Assembly: GCF_004023625.1 (NCBI RefSeq)
Contig: NZ_RPDJ01000040.1
Span: 41,887-105,886, forward strand
DNA: 64,000 nt
DNA from: Streptomyces cavernae
GTDB taxonomy: Bacteria; Actinomycetota; Actinomycetes; Streptomycetales; Streptomycetaceae
Reading direction: 5' to 3'
The notes under the pieces are model-generated. The model was not told the DNA's origin. It made no database searches and saw nothing but the letters and a program-made list of their open reading frames with translations. This document shows positions 1 through 9,917 of the stretch, piece by piece; the first letter of the stretch is position 1, and the number at the start of each line of letters is the position of its first letter. The position numbers were made by a program, and so were the translations under genes.

Positions 1-1224
1 TTCGATCCGCTGCGGATCCGCCCCTACGTCTCGCTGGACGGCCCCTCGGCGGCCGGGGCACCGGAGTACTCGTCGTCGCCCGGTGCCCCGCACGGGCCCG
101 CGACGACCTACCCCGCGTACGGCGCGCCCGCCGGGGCGGCACCGACGACACCCGCGGCACCGGCGACACCTCCGGGAGCGCCGACACCGCCGGGACCGCC
201 GGGACCACCTGGATCGCCGGCACCGTCGGCACCGTTGGCACCGTCGGCAGGATCGTCTCAGCGGGCCGTCGACCCGGCCCCGGAGTGGCCGGGGCACACG
301 CAGGGCCACCCTGCCGACCACGGGGGCCCCGTCGGCCCTTCCACGCCCGCCGGCCCTTCCATGCCCGCCGGCCCTTCCATGCCCGCCGGCCCTTCCATAC
401 CTGTCGGCCCTTCCACGCTCGCCGCCCCTGCCGACACCGAGCGGACCATGCCGCTCGCACCGGTACCGGACGCATCCCGGGACGAGTTCTTATTCGGCGC
501 TCCCGCGCCACCGGAAACCCGGCCCATACCGGGCGCCGACACCCCCGACCCCGGCCTCGACCCCGTCTACGCGGAGTACCCCGAGCACCCGCAATCCTCG
601 TCGTCGAAGTCCTCGAAGAGGTCAGGACGACGGCTGGCGCTCCTCGGAACGGCCGGAGCGGCGGTGATCGTCGTGGTCTCCGCCTGGTTCGCGAACGCAC
701 TGCTCAGCTTCGATCCGCCGACCGACGACCACGCCCTCCCCAAGGACGTCCGGGCCAGCGCTCCGACCACCACGCCGGCCACCTCCGCGTCTCCCGCGGC
801 ACCGTCGACGACCCCGCCGGAACCGACGCCGACGACCCCGGCCCCCAGCGCTCCCGCGCGGAGCGAGCCGACACGACCGGCCGCACCGCACCCCACGACG
901 GCCGCCCCGTCCACGTCGAAGGCCTCCACGCCGAGCGAGCCCTCGCCCACCCCGACGCCGACGGCCGACGAGTCGTCGTCCGGCCAGGACCGCAGCGATC
1001 CACCCCTCCTGGGACCCGGCGACACCGGCGAGGAGGTCGTGGAACTGCAGGAACGCCTGCGCTCGATCAACTTCTTCCTCGGCGAGGCGAACGGCGAGTA
1101 CGGCTTCCCGACCGAGGACGCCGTACGCCGCTACCAACTGAGCCGGGACCTCGACGTCACCGAACCGGGCGTGTACGACAGGGTGACGCGCAAGAGCCTG
1201 GAGTCGGAGACACAGGAGCCCTGA
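1..1224 (+). CDS. Peptidoglycan-binding membrane protein, 5' end outside the window
   Basis: The reading frame is open from the first base, so the true start lies upstream. At least 407 codons are present. The first ~200 residues are Pro/Ala/Gly-rich and disordered. A single membrane segment (about nt 631-705, rich in Leu/Ala/Val and preceded by basic residues) separates this cytoplasmic part from a Thr/Pro/Ser-rich stalk (nt 730-1000). A C-terminal peptidoglycan-binding-1 domain (nt ~1005-1215) shows the family pattern of an LGPGDTGEEVVELQ start and a later Tyr-Gly-Phe-Pro-Thr-Glu turn. Family knowledge: PG_binding_1 domains anchor proteins to cell-wall peptidoglycan. Inference: a membrane-anchored wall-binding protein, possibly the tail of a larger regulator. 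Domain call is firm; biological role unknown. Confidence 0.75.
   Translation, partial: FDPLRIRPYVSLDGPSAAGAPEYSSSPGAPHGPATTYPAYGAPAGAAPTTPAAPATPPGAPTPPGPPGPPGSPAPSAPLAPSAGSSQRAVDPAPEWPGHTQGHPADHGGPVGPSTPAGPSMPAGPSMPAGPSIPVGPSTLAAPADTERTMPLAPVPDASRDEFLFGAPAPPETRPIPGADTPDPGLDPVYAEYPEHPQSSSSKSSKRSGRRLALLGTAGAAVIVVVSAWFANALLSFDPPTDDHALPKDVRASAPTTTPATSASPAAPSTTPPEPTPTTPAPSAPARSEPTRPAAPHPTTAAPSTSKASTPSEPSPTPTPTADESSSGQDRSDPPLLGPGDTGEEVVELQERLRSINFFLGEANGEYGFPTEDAVRRYQLSRDLDVTEPGVYDRVTRKSLESETQEP
333..422 (+). repeat. 18-bp in-frame tandem repeat (about five units)
   Basis: The unit ggcccttccatgcccgcc is repeated about five times and encodes Gly-Pro-Ser-(Met/Thr/Ile)-Pro-(Ala/Val). It lies in the disordered region of the peptidoglycan-binding protein, so copy-number change would preserve the frame. 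Confidence 0.85.
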
Positions 1225-1248
1225 GGCGCGCCGGGCCGGCGGGCCGGC

Positions 1249-1920
1249 TCAGCCGATGTGCAGCCGCAGCCGGACGGTCCCGTCCCCAACGGCCACTGCT
1301 TCGACGCGGACCTCGGTGAGGTCGGCCACGACGACGTCCGGCCCGTGGGCATGGGCCCGCGGCCCGACGCCCACGACGCGCATCCCGGCGGCGCGCCCCG
1401 CCGCGATCCCGGCACCGGAGTCCTCGAACACCACACAGTCCTCGGGTGCGACCCCCAGTTCGGCGGCCCCCTTCAGGAACCCCTCGGGATCCGGCTTGCT
1501 CGCGCCGACCGACTCCGCCGTCACCCGCACCTCCGGCAGCGGCAGCCCCACGGCGGCCATGCGCGCGGTGGACAGCGCGACATCGGCGGAGGTCACCAGG
1601 GCGTGCGGCAGCCCCGCGAGCGAGGCCATGAACGCGGGCGCGCCCGGGACCGCCACGACGCCGTCCATGTCGGCGGTCTCCTGTGCGAGCAGGCGCGCGT
1701 TGTCGGCGTGGTTCTCGGCCATCGGCCGCTCGGGCAGCAGCAACGCCATCGAGGCGTGCGCCTGCCGCCCGTGCACGACCTTCATCACCTCGACGGGATC
1801 GAGGCCGTGCTCGACGGCCCAGAGCCGCCAGTACCGCTCCACCACGGCATCGGAATTGACGAGGGTGCCGTCCATGTCGAGCAGGAGGGCACGGGCGGTC
1901 AGCACGGACGTGGCCGTCAT
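1249..1920 (-). CDS. HAD superfamily IA phosphatase (sugar-phosphatase-like)
   Basis: 223 residues. Motif I DMDGTLVNSD (residues 15-24) carries the nucleophile Asp and the acid/base Asp. Motif II Thr/Ser lies in LVTSA (~108-112), the motif III Lys is in GASKPDP (~138-144), and motif IV is VVFEDSGAG (~160-168). A helical cap sits between motifs I and II, as in beta-phosphoglucomutase-like enzymes. Family knowledge: these hydrolyse small phosphorylated metabolites; the actual substrate cannot be read. The ATG at 1920 is chosen because ggag lies 8 nt upstream and the HAD fold starts about 12 residues later. A longer in-frame form to 1986 lacks conserved residues. It converges with the upstream gene with a 24-nt gap. 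Confidence 0.85.
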   Translation of the reverse strand: MTATSVLTARALLLDMDGTLVNSDAVVERYWRLWAVEHGLDPVEVMKVVHGRQAHASMALLLPERPMAENHADNARLLAQETADMDGVVAVPGAPAFMASLAGLPHALVTSADVALSTARMAAVGLPLPEVRVTAESVGASKPDPEGFLKGAAELGVAPEDCVVFEDSGAGIAAGRAAGMRVVGVGPRAHAHGPDVVVADLTEVRVEAVAVGDGTVRLRLHIG

Positions 1921-2058
1921 CGGCGAACTCCAGACGCGGGAGAGGGACCGGTCCCCGGCCCCGAAGAAAAAGGCGACCCCGCCCACCGGTCAGGGAGAGT
2001 GGGCGGGGCCACTTTGTTTAACCACGATACAAAATAGCTCGCCGTCGTGCCACCGATT

Positions 2059-2150
2059 CATGAGGGCACTTGTTCACGAGGGCACTGGTTCGTGACGGCA
2101 CTGTTCATGACGGCACTGTTCATGACGGCACCTGTCCATGAGGGCGCTTG
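2059..2150. repeat. 15-16-bp tandem repeat array, six units
   Basis: Intergenic array of units close to tcatgacggcactgt, six copies with small changes, between the HAD gene and the transporter stop codon. It codes for nothing convincing. It would be transcribed as the 3' tail of the transporter mRNA. Confidence 0.85.
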
Positions 2151-2176
2151 AAACCCACGGACGGGAGCGGCACGCC

Positions 2177-2758
2177 TCAGCCCACCACCGCGCCATACAG
2201 GCTCCACACCCCGAGCCCCGCCATCGCCACCGCGGCCATCCTGGCGATCAGCCCCAAGGGCACCCGCTTCATCAGCGCCCTTCCGCCGACGATGCCCAAC
2301 CCCGCCACCGCCCACAGCGCGAGGACCGCACCGAGTCCGACCGAGACCGGATCGTCGTAGCGGGCCGCGAGGTTGGCCGTCATGATCTGGGTGAGGTCAC
2401 CGAACTCGGCGACCAGGATGAGCATGAACCCGGCCCCGGCGACCTTCCAGAACCCCTGGTCCCCGGGCCGCCCCACCCGCTCCTCCCCCTCATCCTTCTT
2501 CAGCAGCAGCATCACCGCACCCCCAAGGAAGAGCACCCCGGTGATCGCGTGCACGAGCCGCTGCGGCAGCAGCGTCAGCACGGACCCGGCGGCCACGGCG
2601 AGCACGACATGGACGGTGAAGGCCGCGGCGACGCCCGCGAAGACGTACGAGGCCCGGTAACGCGCCCCGAGGACGAGCCCCGCGAGGGCGGTCTTGTCGG
2701 GCAGTTCGGCGAGGAAGACGACGCCGAAGACGAGCGCCGTCACGCTCAAGCTGATCAA
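2177..2758 (-). CDS. TMEM165/GDT1 (UPF0016) family cation transporter
   Basis: 193 residues with six hydrophobic helices in two homologous halves. Each half has the family motif E-x-x-D-(K/R/x)-T: ELPDKT at residues 18-23 and EFGDLT at 118-123. Family knowledge: UPF0016/GDT1 proteins are Mn2+/Ca2+ transporters, and bacterial MneA/Mnx members export manganese. The start is TTG at 2758, the first usable codon after an in-frame TGA two codons upstream; gagg lies 4 nt before it. A ~140-nt structured leader upstream matches the yybP-ykoY manganese riboswitch, which supports Mn2+ as substrate. Likely role: Mn2+ efflux across the cytoplasmic membrane. Confidence 0.85.
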   Translation of the reverse strand: MISLSVTALVFGVVFLAELPDKTALAGLVLGARYRASYVFAGVAAAFTVHVVLAVAAGSVLTLLPQRLVHAITGVLFLGGAVMLLLKKDEGEERVGRPGDQGFWKVAGAGFMLILVAEFGDLTQIMTANLAARYDDPVSVGLGAVLALWAVAGLGIVGGRALMKRVPLGLIARMAAVAMAGLGVWSLYGAVVG

Positions 2759-2835
2759 AATGCCTCAATCGGTCGGGGCCACCCCACCGAGAGCGCTGAC
2801 TGTGACACGACACCTCGGCACGGCAGCACACGGAA

Positions 2836-2975
2836 CCGCACCTGGTCGGGGTGCGGATGCACTGCTTGCCGAAGGTCTCGCTGGCGGGCCCCACGGGGCT
2901 GCCTCCGGGCGCCGGCTCAGCCGAGCTGAGCAGTATGTCGACGGTCCGGCGAAGAGCTACTCCCCTTCTGCACCG
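2836..2975 (-). promoter_or_regulatory. yybP-ykoY-type manganese riboswitch with expression-platform hairpin
   Basis: Read on the minus strand, the leader holds both hallmark loops of the yybP-ykoY aptamer in order. The L1 sequence GGGGAGTAGC is at 2965-2956, followed by a GCCGGACCGTCGACA segment. The L3 sequence GCGAGACCTTCGGC is at 2881-2868. Between them is a variable GC-rich helix. GAAGG just before L1 can pair with CCTTC in L3 to close P1. Downstream a perfect 7-bp hairpin, CCGCACC(2856-2850)/GGTGCGG(2842-2836), may be part of the expression platform. A -10-like TAGCAT lies at 2984-2979, so transcription would start just before the aptamer. The downstream gene is a UPF0016 transporter, a class known under this riboswitch. 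Motif recognition is from memory, not from a covariance-model search. Confidence 0.75.
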
Positions 2976-3186
2976 CCCATGCTACGCGACCGGCATCGCG
3001 ACCCCGCAAGCGACCGGGGCGAGGGCGAGCGAGGGGGACAGGCGGCTCACAGGTCACGTCAAAAGGCTTCCGTTGACATGGCCACGTCATTAACTTCTCA
3101 CCTGACGCACATCTTCCGGAAACGCGGTGCCGCGAGCATCTGGCTTGCTCGCATCGTCAACTTCCCCACATCCCCAGGGAGTTCGC

Positions 3187-3831
3187 ATGCCCAAGGTCTA
3201 CGCGCGTCGACGGCTCAGCATACTAGCAGCCGTCACCGGCCTGATAGCCATGGCCGGGATGTTCAACGGCCCCACCGCCTCCGCCGCGCTGCCCACCCCG
3301 GTCAGCGCCGCCACCGCCCGCAGCTACCTCGCCACGCTGACCGTGGCCACCGAGGACCGCACCGGCTACGACCGCGACCTGTTCAACCACTGGATCACCA
3401 TCAGCGGCGCCTGCAACACCCGCGAGACGGTCCTCAAGCGGGACGGCACGAACGTCGTCACCAGCTCCACCTGCGCCGCGACCAGCGGCTCCTGGTACTC
3501 CCCCTACGACGGCGCCACCTGGACCGCCGCCTCGGACCTGGACATCGACCACCTCGTCCCGCTGGCCGAGGCCTGGGACTCCGGCGCCGACTCCTGGAGC
3601 AGTTCGCTGCGCCAGCAGTTCGCCAACGACCTCACCCGCCCGCAGCTCATCGCCGTCACCGACAACGTGAACCAGTCGAAGGGCGACCAGGACCCGGCCA
3701 CGTGGATGCCGTCCCGCACCGCCTACCGCTGCACGTACGTCCGCGCCTGGGTGCAGGTGAAGTACTACTACGACCTGTCGGTCGACTCCGCCGAGAAGAG
3801 CGCGCTCACCAACTACCTGGCGAGCTGCTGA
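3187..3831 (+). CDS. Secreted HNH-family nuclease (DUF1524/GmrSD C-terminal type)
   Basis: 214 residues. The signal peptide has a basic start (KVYARRR), a hydrophobic core (residues 10-26) and a likely cleavage after ASA (~33). The nuclease core DLDIDHLVPLAEAW (118-130) carries the D-x-D-H signature with His122. ANDLTRPQL and the Asn/Lys-rich VTDNVNQSKGDQDP (158-170) supply the remaining HNH positions. Four Cys residues (76, 96, 182, 214) suit disulfides in an exported protein. Family knowledge: secreted streptomycete members are non-specific nucleases. The ATG at 3187 is chosen over an upstream in-frame start because aggga lies about 8 nt before it and the signal peptide begins there. Inference: extracellular DNA or RNA degradation. 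Confidence 0.85.
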   Translation: MPKVYARRRLSILAAVTGLIAMAGMFNGPTASAALPTPVSAATARSYLATLTVATEDRTGYDRDLFNHWITISGACNTRETVLKRDGTNVVTSSTCAATSGSWYSPYDGATWTAASDLDIDHLVPLAEAWDSGADSWSSSLRQQFANDLTRPQLIAVTDNVNQSKGDQDPATWMPSRTAYRCTYVRAWVQVKYYYDLSVDSAEKSALTNYLASC

Positions 3832-3835
3832 CCGT

Positions 3836-4050
3836 TCCCCGGCAGTTCCCGGTTGCCGAGCGCTTACCGGCAGCCGAGCACATCCAGGCAGCCAAGCAGT
3901 CCCAGGCAGCCAAGTGCCTGGGCACGAGGCCGCCGACCAGGCAGTTCCAGGCAGCCAAACAGTTCCCGGCAGCCGAGCACATCCAGGCAGCCGAACGCTT
4001 CCCGGCAGCCGAGCACATCCAGGCAGCCGAGCAGTTCCCCGCACAGTTTC
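3836..4050. repeat. Degenerate tandem repeat between the HNH nuclease and phoD-like genes
   Basis: The 341-bp spacer 3832-4172 has no supportable gene. It consists mostly of alternating blocks close to ttcccggcagccgagca and catccaggcagccaag, giving a period near 15-18 bp with a higher-order 36-bp unit. Long frames through it encode only repetitive Gln/Pro/Ala or Leu/Cys peptides. The last ~100 bp are non-repetitive and lead into the next ribosome-binding site. Confidence 0.8.
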
Positions 4051-4172
4051 CGGAACCGTCCGACCGTCTTCCGGCCGATCCCCACCGCCTCCCCACAAGA
4101 TTTCACCCGGAACCTCCCCAATCACCTCCGTCGTTCCGTACCGTACGGGTCGACGGAGGAGGGTGATCAATT

Positions 4173-5819
<1,647 letters not shown>

Positions 5820-6012
5820 ACCCCCGTACATACGCGGACTCACCCGGTAAATACGGCGATCGCCCCTGCTGCCCCTGATGCTCGTGACGCGCCCCACACC
5901 GCACGGGCCAAAGGCTCGGCGTGCCGCGTTCCGCCGTGCATGATGAGGCGGAACGTCCGCCTCCAGCGAGCATTTTGCCGCCCAGTGCCCCCCACGTCCT
6001 GGAGTCACCCCT

Positions 6013-7992
6013 TTGTCCGCAGCGATCGCAGCGAGGTCCGTCGCCGTCGTCGGCGCCGGCCCGCGCGGCACCAGCGTCCTGGAACGCCTCTGCGCCTCCG
6101 CCCCCGAACTCCTGCCAGCTCGCACGCAGTTGATCGTGCACGTGGTGGACCCCTGGCCACCGGGCCCGGGCCGGGTGTGGCGCACGGCCCAGTCACCGGA
6201 ACTCCTGATGAACACGGTGGCGTCCCAGGTCACGCTGTTCACCGACGAGACGGTGGACTGCTCCGGCCCGATCAGACCGGGCCCGAGCCTCTACGAGTGG
6301 GCGAAGGGGAGCGCGAGCGAGCTCGGCCCCGACGACTACCCCACCCGGGCCCTCTACGGACGCTACCTGGAGTGGTTCTTCGCCCGTGTCGTACACGATG
6401 CGCCGCCCTCCGTGCGGGTCGAAGTACACCGGGCCCGGGCCGTCCGGCTCGACGGCGCGACGGACGACACGGGCGACGAGTCGGTGAACGAGTCGTGGGA
6501 CCAATCGAGGAACGAGTCGAGGGACGAGTCGGGGAACGGCCCTTCGGACGATGCGGGAGACGGCCCGCAGACCCTGCTCCTGGACGACGGACGGGAGTTG
6601 ACCGGTCTGTCGGCGGTCGTACTGACACAAGGACACCTACCGGCGGTGGTCGATCCGACGGAGTACCCGAAGCGGCCCGGACTGCGCCATCTGCCCCCGG
6701 CCAACCCCGCCGACCTCGACCTCTCCCCGTTGGCTCCGGGCGAACCCGTACTCCTGCGCGGTCTCGGCCTCAACTTCTTCGATCACATGGCCCTGTTGAC
6801 GCAGGGCCGCGGCGGCCGCTTCACCGGGCGGAGCGGCGCGCTGCGCTATCTACCGTCCGGCCGCGAGCCCAAGCTCTACGCGGGCTCACGGCGCGGCATT
6901 CCGTACCACGCGCGCGGCGACAACGCGAAGGGCCCGTACGGACGTCACCTCCCGCTCGTCCTCACACCGGAGGTGGTCGCGGGCTTCCGGAAACGCGCGG
7001 ACTCCGGCGACGCCCCCGACTTCCGCACGGAGATATGGCCGTTGGTGGCCAAGGAGGTCGAAGGGGTCTACTACAGCGCGCTGTTGGGCGCGGACTTCGG
7101 TCTCCGGTTTCTCGCCGTCGCCCATCGGGGCCCCGAAGAGGCCGCGCTGCTGGACGAGTTCGGGGTTCCGGAGGCACGGCGCTGGTGCTGGGACCGGCTG
7201 TCCCGCCCGTACAAGGACGAGGTCTTCACCGCTCCCGGCGACTTCCGCCGCTGGCTGCTCGGCCATCTGCGCGCGGACGCCGCCGAGGCCGCCCTCGGCA
7301 ATGTCCGGGGCCCGCTGAAGGCCGCCCTCGACGTACTGCGAGACCTGCGCAACGAATTGCGCCAGATCGTGGACCACCGTGGTATCGCCGGGAGTTCACG
7401 CAGGGAACATCTGGACCGCTGGTACACCCCGCTCAACGCCTACCTCTCCATCGGACCGCCCCGCCGCCGTATCGAGGAGATGGCCGCACTGATCGAGGCG
7501 GGCGTGCTGGAGGTGGTCGGCCCCCGGCTCCAACTCCGCGCCGAGGACGGTGCGTTCGTCGCGCACTCCCCCGACGTCCCCGGCTCGACCGTCCGTGCCA
7601 CCACCCTGATCGAGGCCCGTCTCCCCGAGCCCGACCTGCGGCGCAGCGCCGACGCCCTGCTCGCCCGGCTGCTGAGGACCGGCCAGTGCCGCCCGCACAC
7701 CGTCGACGGTTACGAAACCGGAGGGCTGGACGTGACACCCCGCCCGTACCGTCTGATCGACCGGCGGGGACGGCCGCACCCCCGCCGTTTCGCGCTGGGT
7801 GTGCCCACCGAGGGGGTGCACTGGGTGACCGCCGCCGGGGCCCGACCCGGTGTGGACTCGGTCACGCTCTCGGACGCCGACGCGGTGGCCCGGGCGGTGC
7901 TACGAACCCTTGGCCGGCCTGGGCACGGCGGTTCTGACGGCGAAGCGGAAGCGGAATCATGGCCGAATGTTGAACTTGCAAGTATTGATTAG
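6013..7992 (+). CDS. FAD/NAD(P)-binding protein (NAD_binding_9 family)
   Basis: 659 residues. Dinucleotide-binding signature VAVVGAGPRGTS near residue 10 with a following Val-Leu-Glu-Arg. Large FAD-dependent-like proteins of this family start the same way and carry HVVDPWPPGPGRVW. No membrane segment. A charged Asn/Glu/Ser/Asp-rich low-complexity insert at about residues 160-185 interrupts the N-terminal half and looks like a recent repeat expansion. Family knowledge: members are predicted flavoprotein monooxygenases or reductases of unknown substrate. Start is TTG at 6013, with ggag 9 nt upstream. The stop codon lies inside an iron-box-like palindrome preceding doxX. Confidence 0.75.
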   Translation: MSAAIAARSVAVVGAGPRGTSVLERLCASAPELLPARTQLIVHVVDPWPPGPGRVWRTAQSPELLMNTVASQVTLFTDETVDCSGPIRPGPSLYEWAKGSASELGPDDYPTRALYGRYLEWFFARVVHDAPPSVRVEVHRARAVRLDGATDDTGDESVNESWDQSRNESRDESGNGPSDDAGDGPQTLLLDDGRELTGLSAVVLTQGHLPAVVDPTEYPKRPGLRHLPPANPADLDLSPLAPGEPVLLRGLGLNFFDHMALLTQGRGGRFTGRSGALRYLPSGREPKLYAGSRRGIPYHARGDNAKGPYGRHLPLVLTPEVVAGFRKRADSGDAPDFRTEIWPLVAKEVEGVYYSALLGADFGLRFLAVAHRGPEEAALLDEFGVPEARRWCWDRLSRPYKDEVFTAPGDFRRWLLGHLRADAAEAALGNVRGPLKAALDVLRDLRNELRQIVDHRGIAGSSRREHLDRWYTPLNAYLSIGPPRRRIEEMAALIEAGVLEVVGPRLQLRAEDGAFVAHSPDVPGSTVRATTLIEARLPEPDLRRSADALLARLLRTGQCRPHTVDGYETGGLDVTPRPYRLIDRRGRPHPRRFALGVPTEGVHWVTAAGARPGVDSVTLSDADAVARAVLRTLGRPGHGGSDGEAEAESWPNVELASID

Positions 7993-8007
7993 GCGCTCCT
8001 AACCTGG
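7989..8007 (-). promoter_or_regulatory. Candidate iron box (IdeR/DmdR1-type operator) upstream of doxX
   Basis: The minus-strand 19-mer CCAGGTTAGGAGCGCCTAA agrees with the actinobacterial iron-box consensus TTAGGTTAGGCTCACCTAA at 14 of 19 positions, including AGGTTAGG and CCTAA. On the plus strand it forms TTAGG-cgct-CCTAA. It lies about 100 bp upstream of the doxX start. Assignment is by consensus from memory. Confidence 0.4.
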
Positions 8008-8102
8008 ACCACTCGCTCGGTTCCCTCCCCACGAGTAACACAACCGGGCGACACAGACCGAAAACCCAGACCGACTACCCAGTCCTAAGGAGAGTCCCCC
8101 AC

Positions 8103-8558
8103 ATGACCGGACGCCTCAACAGCGCCCAGCCATATGCTCTCGGCCTGTTCCGCATCGTCATCGGCCTGCTCTTCACCTGCCACGGCGCCGCCTCGCTCTT
8201 CGGCGTGATCGGCGGCGCGGACGGCAAGGGCGGCACCGTGGCCACGGGCGCCTGGCCCAACTGGTACGCGGCCGTCATCGAACTCGTCTGCGGCAGCCTG
8301 GTGTTGCTCGGCCTCGGCACCCGCGTCGCCGCCTTCGTCGCGTCCGGCGCGATGGCGTACGCGTACTTCAAGGTCCACCAGCCCATGGGCCTGTGGCCGA
8401 AGCAGAACAACGGCGAGGGCGCCGCGATGTACTCCTGGTCGATGCTGCTGCTCGTCTTCACCGGCTCCGGCGCGTTCGGGCTGGACCGCCTGATCGCCTC
8501 GCGCAGTGGGCGCACGGCACAGCGGTCCGAGGCGGAGAAGACACCGGTCGCGGCCTGA
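8103..8558 (+). CDS. DoxX family membrane protein
   Basis: 151 residues with four predicted membrane helices (residues ~12-32, 55-75, 80-97 and 112-132). The family pattern ALGLFRIVIGLLF is at the N-terminus, with a GTRVAAF turn between helices 2 and 3. Family knowledge: DoxX/DoxD-like proteins are small integral membrane proteins; in mycobacteria one forms a complex with superoxide dismutase and a thiosulfate sulfurtransferase in redox homeostasis. A strong ribosome-binding site aaggagag precedes the ATG at 8103. An iron-box-like palindrome ~100 bp upstream suggests metal- or redox-linked control (inference). Confidence 0.85.
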   Translation: MTGRLNSAQPYALGLFRIVIGLLFTCHGAASLFGVIGGADGKGGTVATGAWPNWYAAVIELVCGSLVLLGLGTRVAAFVASGAMAYAYFKVHQPMGLWPKQNNGEGAAMYSWSMLLLVFTGSGAFGLDRLIASRSGRTAQRSEAEKTPVAA

Positions 8559-8790
8559 TCCACCACCCGCGCGCCCGCCTCCCGGTACGGGGAGACGGGC
8601 GCGCGCATGACACGGCTCCAACTCCTCTTGATCTCGGGTTGATCTCGGCGCGAGGGCCGCGCGTACGCTGCGTTGCCCTCAGGCATACGCTGTATGACCG
8701 TAAAAGGCCGTCCCTGCCGCCCCGCGCTGTCGCTGGGCCCCCGCGCTGTCGCGGTCGGGCCGTGTCACGGGGGAAGTGTGGGGAGTTTCG

Positions 8791-9402
8791 GTGCTTGAGA
8801 GTGTCGGGTCACTGACCGGCAGTCCGTGGATATACGCCCTGGTGGGTGCGTCCGTCCTGCTCGACGTCTTTGTGCCGGTCCTGCCCAGCGGGGTGCTCGT
8901 GATCACGGCGGCGACGGCCGCGGCGGCCGGCTCGGCCACCGGCCACATGCCGCAGGAGGCGCCCCACATCCTGGTGCTGCTGCTCTCCGCGGCGACGGCC
9001 TCCGTCCTCGGCGACCTCGTCGCCTACCGGCTCGCCTGGCGCGGCGGTGAGCGCCTGGACCGTGCGATAGCCCGCTCGCGCCGCCTCACCACCGCACAGG
9101 AACGTCTCGGCTCGGCGCTCGCCCGGGGCGGCGGCATCCTGGTGGTGCTGGCCCGCTTCGCCCCCGCGGGCCGCTCCGTCGTCTCCTTCTCCGCGGGCGC
9201 CGCCCACCGCAGCGTCCGCGACTTCCTCCCGTGGTCGATGCTGGCGGGCGTGGCGTGGGCCGCGTACAGCGTGGGACTGGGTTACTTCGGCGGCCAGTGG
9301 CTCGGCGCCACCTGGCTGGCGACGGCGGTGTCCCTGGCGGCGCTGTTCGGGGCGGGCGCGGGCGCGGCATACCTGGTACGCAGGCCGGCGGCGCAGGACT
9401 GA
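8791..9402 (+). CDS. DedA family membrane protein
   Basis: 203 residues from the preferred GTG at 8791, which has ggggag 5 nt upstream; an in-frame GTG at 8776 would add five residues but has no site. The DedA/SNARE-associated (PF09335) pattern is visible: VLLDVFVPVLPSG near the N-terminus, GDLVAYRLAWRGG, a FAPAGRSVVSFSAGA motif with Arg and Gly, then two C-terminal hydrophobic helices. Family knowledge: DedA proteins are putative proton-dependent transporters; some act as lipid-carrier flippases and support envelope integrity. No operon partner is evident. Confidence 0.85.
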   Translation: MLESVGSLTGSPWIYALVGASVLLDVFVPVLPSGVLVITAATAAAAGSATGHMPQEAPHILVLLLSAATASVLGDLVAYRLAWRGGERLDRAIARSRRLTTAQERLGSALARGGGILVVLARFAPAGRSVVSFSAGAAHRSVRDFLPWSMLAGVAWAAYSVGLGYFGGQWLGATWLATAVSLAALFGAGAGAAYLVRRPAAQD

Positions 9403-9467
9403 GCGCAGGACGACGGTCACGTGGGACGACTGTCCGGCGGGACGACGGTCAGGCGGGCAGGACTGGC

Positions 9468-9788
9468 TCAGCCGGCGTGCTGGACCGGAACCTGAGCCTG
9501 GCCCTGCGCCAGTGACGGCGGCTGCGGCTGCGGCTGCGGCCGTGACTGAGGCGGCTGGTGTGACTGCGACTGCTGCCCCTGTCCCCGGATCTGGAGGCCG
9601 CCCAGCAACTCGGCCGTAGCCGCGGCGATCACCTCCACGGCGTGGTCGAACACCTCGCGGTTGTGCGCGGCCGGGGCACGGAAGCCGGAGACCTTGCGCA
9701 CGTACTGGAGCGCGGCCGCGCGGATCTCCTCCTCGGTGGCCTCTTCGGGGAGCACGGGCGGACGGAGTGTCTTGATGCTGCGGCACAT
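9468..9788 (-). CDS. DUF2277 family protein
   Basis: 106 residues. The N-terminal MCRSIKTLRPP and the EATEEEIRAAALQYVRKVSG helix are characteristic of DUF2277, a small actinobacterial family of unknown function. The conserved core ends near residue 68. The rest is a Gln/Pro/Ser-rich tail encoded by simple ctgcgg-type repeats and probably disordered. ATG at 9788 with ggga about 11 nt upstream. It is divergent from the small gene at 9918. Confidence 0.8.
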   Translation of the reverse strand: MCRSIKTLRPPVLPEEATEEEIRAAALQYVRKVSGFRAPAAHNREVFDHAVEVIAAATAELLGGLQIRGQGQQSQSHQPPQSRPQPQPQPPSLAQGQAQVPVQHAG

Positions 9789-9894
9789 GCGTCCAGTCTC
9801 CCTCAGCCCACGGACCGCCGTACGACGAAATCCACGGTCACCGGTGCGGCCGGCACCTCCCCGCGAGTTACCGGAAGAAACTCGCATCGCAAAT

Positions 9895-9910
9895 TCGAAC
9901 AGGCGTACCA
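9895..9910 (+). promoter_or_regulatory. Candidate SOS box (LexA operator) just before a leaderless-type start
   Basis: TCGAACAGGCGTACCA matches the actinobacterial LexA palindrome TCGAAC-N4-GTTCGA at 10 of 12 defined positions, with the frequently seen AGG(C/T) spacer. Its right half overlaps a -10-like TACCAT that lies 8 nt before the GTG start at 9918. A bound repressor would block that promoter. Confidence 0.35.
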
Positions 9911-9917
9911 TTGTGGG

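Noticed and set aside
3836..4050. Possible CRISPR array
   Set aside because: Repeats are contiguous and degenerate with no unique spacers and no cas genes nearby; a minisatellite.
2694..4166. 490-codon plus-strand open frame spanning the riboswitch and HNH nuclease
   Set aside because: Runs out of frame with the nuclease and through the repeat array; no conserved sequence.
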